From positions 2,356,001-2,420,000 of the forward strand of contig NZ_CP058335.1 of assembly GCF_013391105.1 (NCBI RefSeq): a stretch of 64,000 bases of DNA, in the 5' to 3' direction. Within the stretch, counting starts at the first letter, position 1. Each line of letters starts with the position of its first letter. The position numbers were made by a program, and so were the translations under genes. Below the pieces are notes generated by a model. The model was not told where the DNA came from, did no database searches, and saw only the letters and a list, made by a program, of their open reading frames with translations. Source of the stretch: Natronomonas salina. GTDB taxonomy: Archaea > Halobacteriota > Halobacteria > Halobacteriales > Haloarculaceae. Positions 48,190 through 56,093 of this stretch are shown here, in pieces.

Positions 48190-48558
48190 TCAGTTCGCGC
48201 CGTCCTCGAGCGGACAGACGCGCTCGAGGGAGTCGTCGACGAACTCCGCGTAGTCGGCGGTCCGGTGGCTGGTCGTCAGCATCGCGCTGAGGAAGCGGTC
48301 CTCGGCGCGGTCGGAGGCGTCCTGCGTGGCGTCGAAGCCGTCGTCGACGCGGGCGCGGACGCCGGAGACGTCGGCGCCGGTCGTCCGCTCGACGGCGTTC
48401 AGGGGCAGGTGACTCGCGGTGCGGGCGGCGGTCAGGCTCTCCCGCTGGATCGTCGATCCGGTCGAGATCACCTCGAACAGGGTCCGGCTGGCTCGTCGCT
48501 GGGTCTCCAGTACGCTCGGCAGCGGTGATCGGGCACCGCCTGGTAGGAATCCTCGCAT
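48190..48558 (-). CDS. Haloarchaeal hypothetical protein
   Basis: A 122-residue helical protein. Amphipathic helices are predicted across SVLETQRRASRTLFEVISTGSTIQ and DRAEDRFLSAMLTTSHRTADYAEF; one Cys lies near the C-terminus. No domain is recognised. A TATA-like GGTTTATCC (minus strand, about 48600-48609) lies upstream of the ATG at 48558 with a leader of about 20 nt. It is convergent with the matrixin-like gene. Confidence 0.65.
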   Translation of the reverse strand: MRGFLPGGARSPLPSVLETQRRASRTLFEVISTGSTIQRESLTAARTASHLPLNAVERTTGADVSGVRARVDDGFDATQDASDRAEDRFLSAMLTTSHRTADYAEFVDDSLERVCPLEDGAN

Positions 48559-48881
48559 GGTAATCGCTCGCGCGTGCTACCAAAGGACACACGAGATACG
48601 GATAAACCTTGTGCACGATTCAGCGGGTAACCGGCTCGAGACTGTCGTGTTCGGCCATATCGGTGGCAGCGAACGCGAGTAACAGTCGCCTTCGGCGGCG
48701 GCCTCTGGTGTCAACGAAACGACGACAGTGCCGTCGCCTTCTCCGTGATTAGCCGGGCTGTAATCGGCCGGCCGGCGACTCGAGGGTCTCGCTCCCGACC
48801 GTCGCTCCGGCCCTCGCTACTCACGGGTCGCTTCGCTCCCCGTTCGCATTTCCGAGACTCCTCGCTGCGCTCGGAGTCTCG
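48559..48881. other. Intergenic region with promoter and terminator hairpin
   Basis: About 320 bp between two minus-strand genes. The left end holds the promoter of the hypothetical gene at 48190; the right end holds the hairpin directly after the M29 aminopeptidase stop. In between are G+C-rich inverted repeats such as GGCCGGCC and GAACGGGGAGCG/CGCTCCCCGTTC-type stretches. I see no gene here. Confidence 0.5.
48853..48881 (-). terminator. Hairpin directly after the M29 aminopeptidase stop
   Basis: CGAGACTCC (48853-48861) and GGAGTCTCG (48873-48881) form a perfect 9-bp stem with an 11-nt loop. It touches the stop codon at 48882-48884. Haloarchaeal termination signals are poorly defined, so a role in transcript stability is also possible. 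Confidence 0.45.
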
Positions 48882-49991
48882 CTACTCCTCGAACCCCTCT
48901 TCGAACACGAACGTCCCGTCCCGCTGGACGACCTCGCCGTCGACGGCCATGTACGAGTCCTCGGAGACGTTGGTGATCATGTCGACGTGGACCGCCGACT
49001 GGTTGCCGGTCTCGCCCTCCGGGAGGTTCGAGTCGTAGGCGCGGCCGACCGCGAGGTGGACGGTGTCGCCCATCTTCTCGTCGAAGAGGATGTTGTCCGT
49101 GAAGCGGTCGATGCCGCGGTTCATCCCGATGCCGAGTTCGCCGAGGCGGCGGGCGCCCTCGTCGGTGTCGAGGATCGACGCCAGTTCGCGCTCGCCCTGC
49201 TCGGCGGCGAAGTCGACGACCTCGCCGCCTTCGAACGTCAGGTGGACGTCCTTGACTCGCTGGGCGTTGATGGTCATCGGGACGTCGAAGAACACCTCGC
49301 CCTCGGTGGCGTACGGCGCGGTGAACACCTCGCCGGAGGGGAGGTTGTGGGAGTCGTAGGCCACCGAGGCCGCGGAGTTGACCGCCGTGCGGCCCTCGAT
49401 GGACATCGTGACGTCGGTCGGGGGCTGGTCGTCGCGCTCCTTGACGATGCGGACCTCGCTGCCCTCGTCGAGGATGGCCTTCATCTCCGCCATCGTCTCG
49501 GCGAGGGTCTCCCAGTCCCGGAGGACGGCGTCGTAGACGAACGCCTGGTACTCCTCGTAGGCCATGCCGGCCTGCTGGGCGAGGCTCCGCGTCGGGTGGA
49601 CGGTCGAGACCCAGTCGGTGTCCATCCGCGCCTCGCGGGCCTCGCTGTTGGCCTTCGAGTAGGCCTGCCGGAGGTCGCTGGAGACGTCGGCCGTCGCGGT
49701 CGTGTTCCGACCACCGCCGAGCCGGAGGTACGCGTCGGCGTTCTCGATCAGCGCGAGCTGGTGGTCGCCGGCCCCGAAGTCGCCGTCGTGGCCCTTGAGG
49801 TACGCCCGCAGCACCTCGTCGGAGCCGTAGGTCGTGACGACGTTGGCGCCGGCCTCGCCGAGCTTCTCGGCGACGGCGACGGCGAGTTCGTGGGCGTCCT
49901 CGGCGACGTCGACGACGACGTCGTCGCCGGACTCGATCCGCGCGCTCCAGTCGACCAGCACCTCGGCGTGCTCGCGTACGCGTTCGTCCAT
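48882..49991 (-). CDS. M29-family aminopeptidase
   Basis: A 369-residue cytosolic metallo-aminopeptidase of the thermophilic (M29) type. Metal ligands are expected in EGGEVVDFAAEQGE (Glu), LGELGIGMNRGI (Glu), and TVHLAVGRAYDSN with HVDMITN (His, Asp), all of which are present at the usual positions. A TATA box at 50013-50021 (minus strand GTATAAACC) lies about 26 bp before the ATG at 49991, so the message is leaderless. Confidence 0.9.
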   Translation of the reverse strand: MDERVREHAEVLVDWSARIESGDDVVVDVAEDAHELAVAVAEKLGEAGANVVTTYGSDEVLRAYLKGHDGDFGAGDHQLALIENADAYLRLGGGRNTTATADVSSDLRQAYSKANSEAREARMDTDWVSTVHPTRSLAQQAGMAYEEYQAFVYDAVLRDWETLAETMAEMKAILDEGSEVRIVKERDDQPPTDVTMSIEGRTAVNSAASVAYDSHNLPSGEVFTAPYATEGEVFFDVPMTINAQRVKDVHLTFEGGEVVDFAAEQGERELASILDTDEGARRLGELGIGMNRGIDRFTDNILFDEKMGDTVHLAVGRAYDSNLPEGETGNQSAVHVDMITNVSEDSYMAVDGEVVQRDGTFVFEEGFEE

Positions 49992-50012
49992 GGCGTCGCT
50001 TCGTCGCCCGGC

Positions 50013-50021
50013 GGTTTATAC
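50013..50021 (-). promoter_or_regulatory. TATA box of the M29 aminopeptidase gene
   Basis: GTATAAACC read on the minus strand, centred 26 bp upstream of the ATG at 49991. Confidence 0.6.
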
Positions 50022-50085
50022 GTTCGACACGGCGCTCCGAACAAGAGGCGCAGCTTCGACTGGCCGAGCAAGCATTTGGGGGTCA

Positions 50086-50329
50086 GCATCCGCGGGAGCG
50101 GAGCGACCGCGGTTCCCGGCGACGAGGCCGGAGGCCGAGTCGCCGTAGCGTTCGGAAATCGCCAAGGCGATTTCCGCAGCCCATCAGAAGTGCTTCGCAC
50201 TTCTGAGGACGCCCGACGACTAACGCTGGCCCGAACGCAGTGAGGGCCAGCGGCTGGAGGAGGGCGCGCATATTTTCCCCACGTATTTGCCGGGCCGGCT
50301 TCGCCGGCCCGTGCAAAAAGTGGGTGTCC
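50086..50329 (-). repeat. Dispersed structured element, copy B (downstream of nirA)
   Basis: It shares the constant blocks listed for copy A in the same order and orientation, and begins directly after the nirA stop. The variable hairpins differ: GGGCCGG-CTTCG-CCGGCCC replaces the copy A stem next to the T-run, and GCTGGCCC/GGGCCAGC replaces GCGGCC/GGCCGC. About 65 bp of extra hairpin sequence (GAAATCGCC/GGCGATTTC and CAGAAGTGC/GCACTTCTG, 50153-50207) is inserted between GGCCGGAGGCCG and CGACTAACG. With the short stretch 49992-50085 it fills the gap before the M29 gene, and no gene is visible there. Confidence 0.7.
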
Positions 50330-52084
50330 CTAGTCGTCGCTGGCGGCCGGCGCCGGCGAGTCGGCCATCTCGGACTCCTCGGCGTAGGGGTACCACGTCA
50401 TCTTCGTGTTGCCGAGGTAGGGGTCCTCGTAGGAGGTCTCCTCGGGTTCGGCGAGGCCGTTGAGGTCGTCTTCCTCGTGGCGGGCGATGAACTCGCGGAA
50501 GGACTCGCCGTCCTGCCGGCGCTCCTCGTAGATCGAGAGGAGGTTCTGGACGTAGCCGGGCACCTCGTCGGCGGCGACGCGCATCTCGACCCACTCCGCG
50601 AAGTGCGGGTTCTCGCCGAGGCCGCCGCCGAGGCCGATGTCGAAGGCCTCGACGGGCTCGCCGTCCTTGCGGGTCTTCATGCCGCGCAGTGAGATGTCGG
50701 CGATCTGCGGCTGGGCGCAGGAGGCGGTGCAGCCGGAGAGGTGGATGTGGAAGTCCTCGACGCCCTCGGGGACGTCGACGTTGTCCTTCAGCCAGCGGGC
50801 GTAGCGGACCATCCGGTTCTTCGTCTCGACGATGGACAGCGAGCAGTACTCGGTGCCGGTGCAGGCGATGGAGCCGCGCATGAACGGGTGCGGGTCCGGC
50901 GAGTAGGTCTCCAGCAGCGGCTCGGCGAGGAAGTCGTCGAGGTCATCCTCGGCGATGTCGGCGACGATGACGTTCTGCCGCTGGGTGAGGCCGACCATCT
51001 CGGAGCCGTATTCCTCGGCGAGGTCGGCGAGTTCGACGACGTCTTCGGCGCCCATCCGCCCCGTGAGGACGGAGAGGCCGACGAAGTACTGGCCGTCGGT
51101 CTGCTCGTGGACGCCGACGTAGTCGCCGGTCTCGTCGTTGCGGCCGGCGTTGTAGGTGTACTGCTCGCGCAGGTCCTCGCCGGCGGACTTCAGCTCGAAG
51201 TCGACGTAGTCCTCCTGGAGGACGCGGCGGACCTTCTCGGGCCCCCACTCGTCGACGAGGAACTTGATGCGGGCGTTGAAGCGGTCCTCGCGGTCGCCGT
51301 GGTCGCGGAACAGCGCCGAGAGGCCGCCGGCGACGTCGGCGACCTCGTCCGGGGTGACGAAGACGTCGATGTTGCGGGCGAATCGGGGCTCCTTCCGCGA
51401 GAGGCCGCCGCCGACGGTGACGTTGAATCCCTTCACGTCCTCGCCGTCGATCTCCTTCGTCGCGGGCTCGAAGCCGAGGTCGTTGATCTCGGCCTGCCCG
51501 GAGCCGCGGGTGTCGCCGGTGACGGCGACCTTCCACTTCCGCGGGAGGTTCGAGTGGTCGTCGTTGCCCTTGAACGTCTCGTTGAGCTCCTGGATGACCG
51601 GCCAGGCGTTGACGTGCTCGTCGGCGTCGCGGCCCGCGACGGGGGAGCCGACGATGTTCCGCCAGGAGTCACCGCAGGCCTGCTGCGTCGAGAGCCCGTT
51701 CGCCTCCAGCTTCTCGAAGATGGCCGGGACGTCCTGCAGCTGGATCCAGTGCATCTGGATCGACTGGCGGGTCGTCCAGTCGCAGTAGGCGCCCCCGAAC
51801 TCGGGGTTGTCGACGGGGCCGCGGGCGTACTCGTCGGCGATCTCGCCGACGACCCGCAGCTGGTCGGGCGTCATGCGGCCGTTCGGCGTCCCGATGCGCA
51901 TCATGAAGTACGACTCCTGGCCCTTCCGCTGGTGGTACAGACCCCACCACTTGAACCGCTCGAACCAGGCGTCGCGCTCGTCCTCTGGGATGGAGCTCCA
52001 TCCCTCCTCCGCGAACTGGAAGAGGTGGTCACGGATCTCGTTCCCGTAGACCTCGTCCTTCCAGCCCTCGACCTTGCTCGGCAT
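50330..52084 (-). CDS. nirA: Ferredoxin-dependent nitrite/sulfite reductase
   Basis: Six-electron reduction of nitrite to ammonia (assimilatory) or of sulfite to sulfide; 584 residues. Two ferredoxin-like half domains are present, and the siroheme-[4Fe-4S] ligands appear as CTGTEYC (Cys-X5-Cys, near residue 395) and CTASC (Cys-X3-Cys, near 435, in HLSGCTASCAQP). Haloarchaeal NirA has this length; sulfite reductase cannot be excluded because no nitrate reductase gene is nearby. A TATA box (GTATAAGTACC, near 52105-52114) supports a leaderless ATG at 52084. Confidence 0.88.
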   Translation of the reverse strand: MPSKVEGWKDEVYGNEIRDHLFQFAEEGWSSIPEDERDAWFERFKWWGLYHQRKGQESYFMMRIGTPNGRMTPDQLRVVGEIADEYARGPVDNPEFGGAYCDWTTRQSIQMHWIQLQDVPAIFEKLEANGLSTQQACGDSWRNIVGSPVAGRDADEHVNAWPVIQELNETFKGNDDHSNLPRKWKVAVTGDTRGSGQAEINDLGFEPATKEIDGEDVKGFNVTVGGGLSRKEPRFARNIDVFVTPDEVADVAGGLSALFRDHGDREDRFNARIKFLVDEWGPEKVRRVLQEDYVDFELKSAGEDLREQYTYNAGRNDETGDYVGVHEQTDGQYFVGLSVLTGRMGAEDVVELADLAEEYGSEMVGLTQRQNVIVADIAEDDLDDFLAEPLLETYSPDPHPFMRGSIACTGTEYCSLSIVETKNRMVRYARWLKDNVDVPEGVEDFHIHLSGCTASCAQPQIADISLRGMKTRKDGEPVEAFDIGLGGGLGENPHFAEWVEMRVAADEVPGYVQNLLSIYEERRQDGESFREFIARHEEDDLNGLAEPEETSYEDPYLGNTKMTWYPYAEESEMADSPAPAASDD

Positions 52085-52170
52085 GTGCGTACCCTACACT
52101 CCGGTACTTATACGCTCGTCCCTCCAGTCAAGCCTCCCCTCGTCTCACCTTTCGCGGAGATATTCTCCGG

Positions 52171-52521
52171 TTAATCGGAACCGTCGGCCGGCGAGGCCAG
52201 TCGCGTCCGCCGCCGGGGGACGTGGACGCTCGCCGGGTCGACGCCGTAGAACTCGCCCTCGTGGGGGTCGACGACGCGGCCGAGCGTCAGCCAGTCGGTG
52301 ACGCCGCTCTCGCCGCAGGTGATACAGCGGCCGGCGATGCGGCCCTCGATGTCGGGGTGGTCGACGCCGATCTCGACGAACCCCTCCGCGAGGAAGTCGG
52401 CCATCTCGCAGTCGCAGAAGTCGTGGCGTGCGAGCCACCAGAGGTCGCTGACGTTCACCTCGCGGGCGTCGTTGACGCTCAGCCACGCGCCGTCGTCGAG
52501 CTGGTGGACCGAGGTGGGCAT
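52171..52521 (-). CDS. Small cysteine-containing haloarchaeal protein
   Basis: A 116-residue protein with likely metal-binding cysteines in DFCDCEM and GRCITCGESG, resembling a split zinc ribbon. WLSVNDAREVNVSDLWWLARH near the start is distinctive. I recall a haloarchaeal family of this kind (perhaps DUF8134) but am not certain of the number. It lies 86 bp upstream of nirA on the same strand, although nirA has its own promoter. No function is known. Confidence 0.72.
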   Translation of the reverse strand: MPTSVHQLDDGAWLSVNDAREVNVSDLWWLARHDFCDCEMADFLAEGFVEIGVDHPDIEGRIAGRCITCGESGVTDWLTLGRVVDPHEGEFYGVDPASVHVPRRRTRLASPADGSD

Positions 52522-52716
52522 ACCCGGTGGGAGACGTCCCGGCGGGGTAAGGGCGTCGACCCGGACACTGGTTGCCGGGCGTCACGAGATCCGGTGACGC
52601 CTCGAGGAGTCGAAACCCGGTACCCTCTTGCGGTTCTCTCCACTACCGCCGTCGCAGAAAGGGGCAGTACCCTCCGGAAGGCGGGAGCAAGGGTAGACGT
52701 TACAGCGGCAGCGTCC

Positions 52717-52723
52717 CTTAAGG
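52717..52723 (+). promoter_or_regulatory. TATA-like element before the small-protein pair
   Basis: CCTTAAGG-type sequence about 28 bp before the ATG at 52748. It is the main reason to regard the following 27-codon frame as transcribed from its first base. Confidence 0.45.
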
Positions 52724-52747
52724 TGCGGGACGGATTACGGGGGAGTG

Positions 52748-52831
52748 ATGACAGATCGACAGCGGGAGGGAACGCGACAGCATACCTCTGCGGACGTCGC
52801 TCCCGAGCTGTACGAGGAGGATTCACGATGA
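52748..52831 (+). CDS. Possible 27-residue leader or microprotein
   Basis: The frame reads MTDRQREGTRQHTSADVAPE and ends YEEDSR before a TGA that overlaps the ATG of the next small gene by 4 bp. The upstream TATA-like element fits a leaderless message. The acidic end resembles haloarchaeal proteins. It may be a microprotein or a peptide that couples translation of the downstream gene. Confidence 0.5.
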   Translation: MTDRQREGTRQHTSADVAPELYEEDSR

Positions 52832-52962
52832 CACAGACACTGGAGGACGAGGCCGACGGCGAAGAGATCGACACCAGCCACCTCGACGACGTCGAGGACG
52901 GGTGCGGCTGCACCGAGATCTGGGAACACATGTCGGACGAGCGCGACGAGTCCGACGAGTAG
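52828..52962 (+). CDS. 44-residue acidic CxC microprotein
   Basis: The frame begins MTQTLEDEADGEEIDTSHLD and contains GCGCTEIWEHMS, a CxC pair next to a Trp motif that I recognise from other haloarchaeal small proteins. The second half is almost all Asp, Glu, Ser and Arg. The coupled ATGA junction with the preceding 27-codon frame and high Asp/Glu content support it as real. Metal binding is plausible and function is unknown. Confidence 0.68.
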   Translation: MTQTLEDEADGEEIDTSHLDDVEDGCGCTEIWEHMSDERDESDE

Positions 52963-53040
52963 TCGCGTTCCCGCGCGGCTGCGACTGCGGACCTGTGCGC
53001 GGCGAGACGTTTTTCACCCCCGTCTTCGTACCCCGACGAA

Positions 53041-53694
53041 ATGAGTCGAGAGCCGGACGACGAGCCCCCCGCGGACCGGGAGTCGCCGGTCGGCCAGCCG
53101 GTCATCCGCGGGGACCCGCGGGTCGCCGGCGAGAGCGCCGTCGAGTTCGACCCCGACGACCCCGACAGCCTCGCGGAGGCCGCCGACACCGTCCGGCGGT
53201 TCGCCTCCAACACCGTCGGCAGCGAGGACAACGTCTACATGCTCCGCGGCGCGGCCGCCTGCGCGGCGCTCGTCCGCGGCACCGGCTCCTACAAGGCCGC
53301 CGCAGAGCGGGCCGGCGGCGAGGCCACCGTCTCCTTCATCCGGAAGTGGGCCCGCGTCCACGACCTCCCGCGGTCGATCCGCCGGCACGTCGCGCTGGGC
53401 GAGATCGCCCCCACCGCCGCCAAGCACGTCGCCCGCGTCTCCGGCGAGTCGCGCTTCCTGCTCGCGTGGGCGGCGCTCGACCACGACCTCACCGTCCGGG
53501 AGGTCCGCTCGATCGCCTCCAGCGTCAACGAGGGGATGACGGTCGACGAGGCGCTGGCAGCCGAGGGCGTCGACCTCGGCTCGCTGTCGCTGTCGCTGCC
53601 GCCCGACATCTACCGGGAGCTGCGGCGGCGGGCCGCGCTGGACGACGTCGACCCCGAGGCCGTCGTCACCGAGGCGCTCGAGGAGTACCTCTGA
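53041..53694 (+). CDS. Conserved haloarchaeal protein with helical DNA-binding-like core (DUF7119-like)
   Basis: A 217-residue protein. A disordered acidic N-terminus (about 1-45) precedes a helical region: YKAAAERAGGEATVSFIRKWARVHDLP looks like a helix-turn-helix, and LGEIAPTAAKHVARVSGESRFLLAWAALDHDLTVREV resembles ParB/KorB-type helical repeats. The C-terminal segment (LPPDIYRELRRRAALDDVDPEAVVTEALEEYL) is a ribbon-helix-helix-like end. I recall it as DUF7119, from memory. A TATA-like GTTTTTCAC at 53010-53018 supports the ATG at 53041. Confidence 0.75.
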   Translation: MSREPDDEPPADRESPVGQPVIRGDPRVAGESAVEFDPDDPDSLAEAADTVRRFASNTVGSEDNVYMLRGAAACAALVRGTGSYKAAAERAGGEATVSFIRKWARVHDLPRSIRRHVALGEIAPTAAKHVARVSGESRFLLAWAALDHDLTVREVRSIASSVNEGMTVDEALAAEGVDLGSLSLSLPPDIYRELRRRAALDDVDPEAVVTEALEEYL

Positions 53695-53707
53695 GTACGC
53701 GGCAAGG

Positions 53708-54484
53708 TCAGCCAACCCGGGACTCGAGGACCTCCTTCGCCGTATCACCAAGTCGTCGCATGTCCGCCTCCGTCAGGTGGAACTTCGGCTCCCACTCGGA
53801 GGGACCGAGGTAGTCGCTCGCCACGAACATCGCCCCCGCCTCGACCCCGTGGTAGGTGGCGACCGCGAACACGGCGGACGCCTCCATCTCGACGGTGAGC
53901 ACGCCCTCGTCGGCGTACCGTTCGACCTCCGGTACCGTCTCACGATAGACCGCGTCGGTCGTCCACGATGGCCCCAGCTGGAAGGGTTCGTCACGTACCT
54001 CCAGCAGCCGCGTCGTCTCCTCGACGAGCGACTCGTCGGGGTGGGCGTACCGCTCGGGTTCGAGGTAGTGGTGTGAGGTCCCCTCGTCGCGGATCGCCTT
54101 CTCGCAGACGATGAACTCTCCCATCTCGACGGACTCGTCGAGACAGCCCGCGAACCCGATCGAGAGGAACGTCTCGACGCCGTCTGCGACGAGTTCGCCC
54201 ACCAGTTTCGCCGTCGTGGGCGCCCCGATGCCGAAGTTCCCCATGACGCCGACGGCGCCGTCGCTGTCGTCGAAGGCGTAGAGGTCCCCGTAGTAGTCGC
54301 CGATCTCCCGTCCATCGTAGGCCTCGGTGAAGTACTCCATCAGGCTGCGACTGTAGCAGAGGACGACTGATCGCGGTGGCTCGGTGACGTCCCCGTCGAC
54401 GATCGAGCGCCTGTACTCCGCGAACCGCTCGGGAGTGAGGACGGCCTCTGCCCGGTGTTTGTCAGGGTGGTTCGGGAACGGCAT
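53708..54484 (-). CDS. Nucleoside phosphorylase (PNP/UDP family)
   Basis: A 258-residue phosphorylase that splits nucleosides to base and ribose 1-phosphate. The family signature is GNFGIGAPTTAKLVGEL with SIGFAGCLDESVEMG, and VLTVEMEASAVFAVA is the purine/uridine-binding segment. Length and the VEMEAS motif fit uridine or purine phosphorylase; the base specificity is not readable. The ATG at 54484 (MPFPNHPDKHR) is the conserved start; in-frame codons upstream lie in promoter sequence. Confidence 0.88.
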   Translation of the reverse strand: MPFPNHPDKHRAEAVLTPERFAEYRRSIVDGDVTEPPRSVVLCYSRSLMEYFTEAYDGREIGDYYGDLYAFDDSDGAVGVMGNFGIGAPTTAKLVGELVADGVETFLSIGFAGCLDESVEMGEFIVCEKAIRDEGTSHHYLEPERYAHPDESLVEETTRLLEVRDEPFQLGPSWTTDAVYRETVPEVERYADEGVLTVEMEASAVFAVATYHGVEAGAMFVASDYLGPSEWEPKFHLTEADMRRLGDTAKEVLESRVG

Positions 54485-54636
54485 CGGATGCGTCGAGTAT
54501 AGATGCGACCGAAAAGTAGGTTTCGCACGCGTGTAGGTGCGTGACACGCATCAGTCCCGACTCGCGGCTCCGAACGGCCCCTGATGATTCGTCCAATCGA
54601 AAGGATTTACCGCCGACCGCGGTAATTCGACCGTGT

Positions 54637-54710
54637 GGGCCGATAGCTCAGCCCGGCAGAGCGTCTGGCTTTTAACCAGATGGTCGGGGGTTCAAATCCC
54701 TCTCGGCCCG
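54637..54710 (+). tRNA. tRNA-Lys (anticodon TTT)
   Basis: Full cloverleaf: acceptor GGGCCGA pairs with TCGGCCC, D-arm GCTC...GAGC, anticodon stem TCTGG/CCAGA with loop CTTTTAA (anticodon TTT), and T-loop TTCAAAT. Length 74 nt with discriminator G. A TATA-like GATTTACCG about 25 bp upstream is consistent with its own promoter. Its 3' end is duplicated downstream at 54882-54904. Confidence 0.97.
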
Positions 54711-54904
54711 TGGAGCAAGCCGACGAGCGGTGCGTGGCGCGAACGCGGTGAGCGCCACGGGATGCGAGCGGCGAAGCCGCGAGCCGCGAGTCGGCGCCCC
54801 GAACCGGCAGCGGAGGATTCGAACCCGGGGAGTCGCAGCCCGCGCAACGAGCGAAGCGAGTGAGCAGGAACGTCTCCACTCGGTTCAAATCCCTCTCGGC
54901 CCGT
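54689..54904. mobile_element. Att-like duplication of the tRNA-Lys 3' end with short intervening remnant
   Basis: The 23-bp string GGTTCAAATCCCTCTCGGCC plus CGT occurs at the tRNA 3' end (54689-54711) and again at 54882-54904. Duplication of a tRNA 3' end is the classic footprint of tyrosine-recombinase integration. Only about 170 bp lie between the copies and no integrase gene remains, so this is a deletion scar or a minimal element. The spacer has short hairpins (GCGGCGAAGCCGC). A 12-bp direct repeat TGATTCGTCCAA also flanks the tRNA region (54585 and 54939). Confidence 0.65.
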
Positions 54905-55154
54905 TTCACTTTCGTCTCTGTACTCCGTCACCCCCAGCTGATTCGTCCAAGCCCCCGTCGCTCCGAACCGGTCGCGGGAGAAAACCTATTACACCCGAGT
55001 CTAACCCCCCGTCTGTCGCTCCCTCCGATGGGGATCGCGACCAGCCCGTGGGTGGGAGGGGGCAGGCGGACCCCCCCGGACTACCTCTCTATCTCGACAC
55101 CCGGCGGCTCGGACCCACGAGCAGAGCTAAGGCGCTCCCGCTGCCACGTCGCCC
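54711..55154. other. Gap between tRNA-Lys and the ABC transporter
   Basis: About 440 bp. The first half is the att-like remnant; the second half (54905-55154) is G+C rich with CCTATTACACC (about 54987-54997) as the only promoter-like run. No coding frame here has the acidic composition of real genes in this window, so I call none. Confidence 0.5.
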
Positions 55155-56093
55155 ATGCCAGTCGTGGACGTACAGGACCTCACCAAGCGCTACGGCGAGG
55201 TCACCGGCGTCGAATCGCTCTCCTTCGACGTGGAGGCCGGCGAGATATTCGGGTTCCTGGGACCCAACGGGGCGGGGAAGACGACGACCATCCGGACGCT
55301 GATGGGGGCGCTGTCGCCGACTGAGGGGACGGCGACCGTGCTGGGTGCGGACGTCCGCGAGGAGGCCGAACTCGTGGAGGCGAAGCGCCGGATCGGCTAC
55401 CTGCCGGCGACCCTGGGGTTCGACGAGGACCGCACCGGCGAGCGGATCCTCGACTACCACGCCTCGCTGAAGGGCGACGAGCGCCGCGCGGAGCTCCTGG
55501 AGATCTTCACGCCGCCGCTGGAGCGGGCGGTCCGCGAGTACTCCTCGGGGAACGCGCAGATGCTGGGGCTCGTCCAGGCGTTCATGCACGACCCCGACCT
55601 CGTGGTGATGGACGAGCCGACGGCGGGACTGGACCCGCTGAAGCAGGAGCGGTTCAACGAGTTCCTGCGCGCCGAGCGCGACCGCGGGACGACGGTCCTG
55701 TTCTCCTCGCACGTGCTGAGCGAGGTCCGGCGGGTCTGCGACCGCGTGGGCATCCTCCGCGGCGGGTCGCTGGTCGCCCTGGAGGACGTCGGGACGCTGC
55801 TGGCCCGCGGCGGCAAGCGTGTCCGGGTGCAGTTCGCCGACCCGCCGGCCGCGTCGGCGTTCGCCGGCGACGGCGTCGTCGACGTCGAGCGGGCGGGCGA
55901 GGCGCTGCAGTTCACCTTCACCGGCGACTACAACGACCTGCTCGACCGTCTCGCCGCCTACGACGTCGTCGACGTGGAGATCGCGGAGCCGCCGCTGGAG
56001 GACGTCTTCATGCACTTCTACGGCGCCGACGAGGCGTCCGAGGGTGTGAACGACGAGTCCCACGAGAGGAGAGAGGGGGCGACCGATGCTTGA
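55155..56093 (+). CDS. ABC transporter ATP-binding protein
   Basis: A 312-residue ABC ATPase of the ABC-2/DRA export group. Walker A is GPNGAGKTTT (about 36-45), the Q-loop region follows as GYLPATLG, the signature is written YSSGNAQML instead of LSGGQ, Walker B is LVVMDEPTAGLDPLK and the switch His is in SSHVLSE. A C-terminal 80-residue accessory domain ends in an acidic tail. It overlaps the permease gene by 8 bp, so the pair forms one exporter. The substrate is unknown. Confidence 0.9.
   Translation: MPVVDVQDLTKRYGEVTGVESLSFDVEAGEIFGFLGPNGAGKTTTIRTLMGALSPTEGTATVLGADVREEAELVEAKRRIGYLPATLGFDEDRTGERILDYHASLKGDERRAELLEIFTPPLERAVREYSSGNAQMLGLVQAFMHDPDLVVMDEPTAGLDPLKQERFNEFLRAERDRGTTVLFSSHVLSEVRRVCDRVGILRGGSLVALEDVGTLLARGGKRVRVQFADPPAASAFAGDGVVDVERAGEALQFTFTGDYNDLLDRLAAYDVVDVEIAEPPLEDVFMHFYGADEASEGVNDESHERREGATDA

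Noticed and set aside
54720-54880. Remnant of an integrase gene between the tRNA-Lys repeats
   Set aside because: The six-frame translations of this short stretch show no tyrosine-recombinase motif such as an Arg-His-x-x-Arg box.
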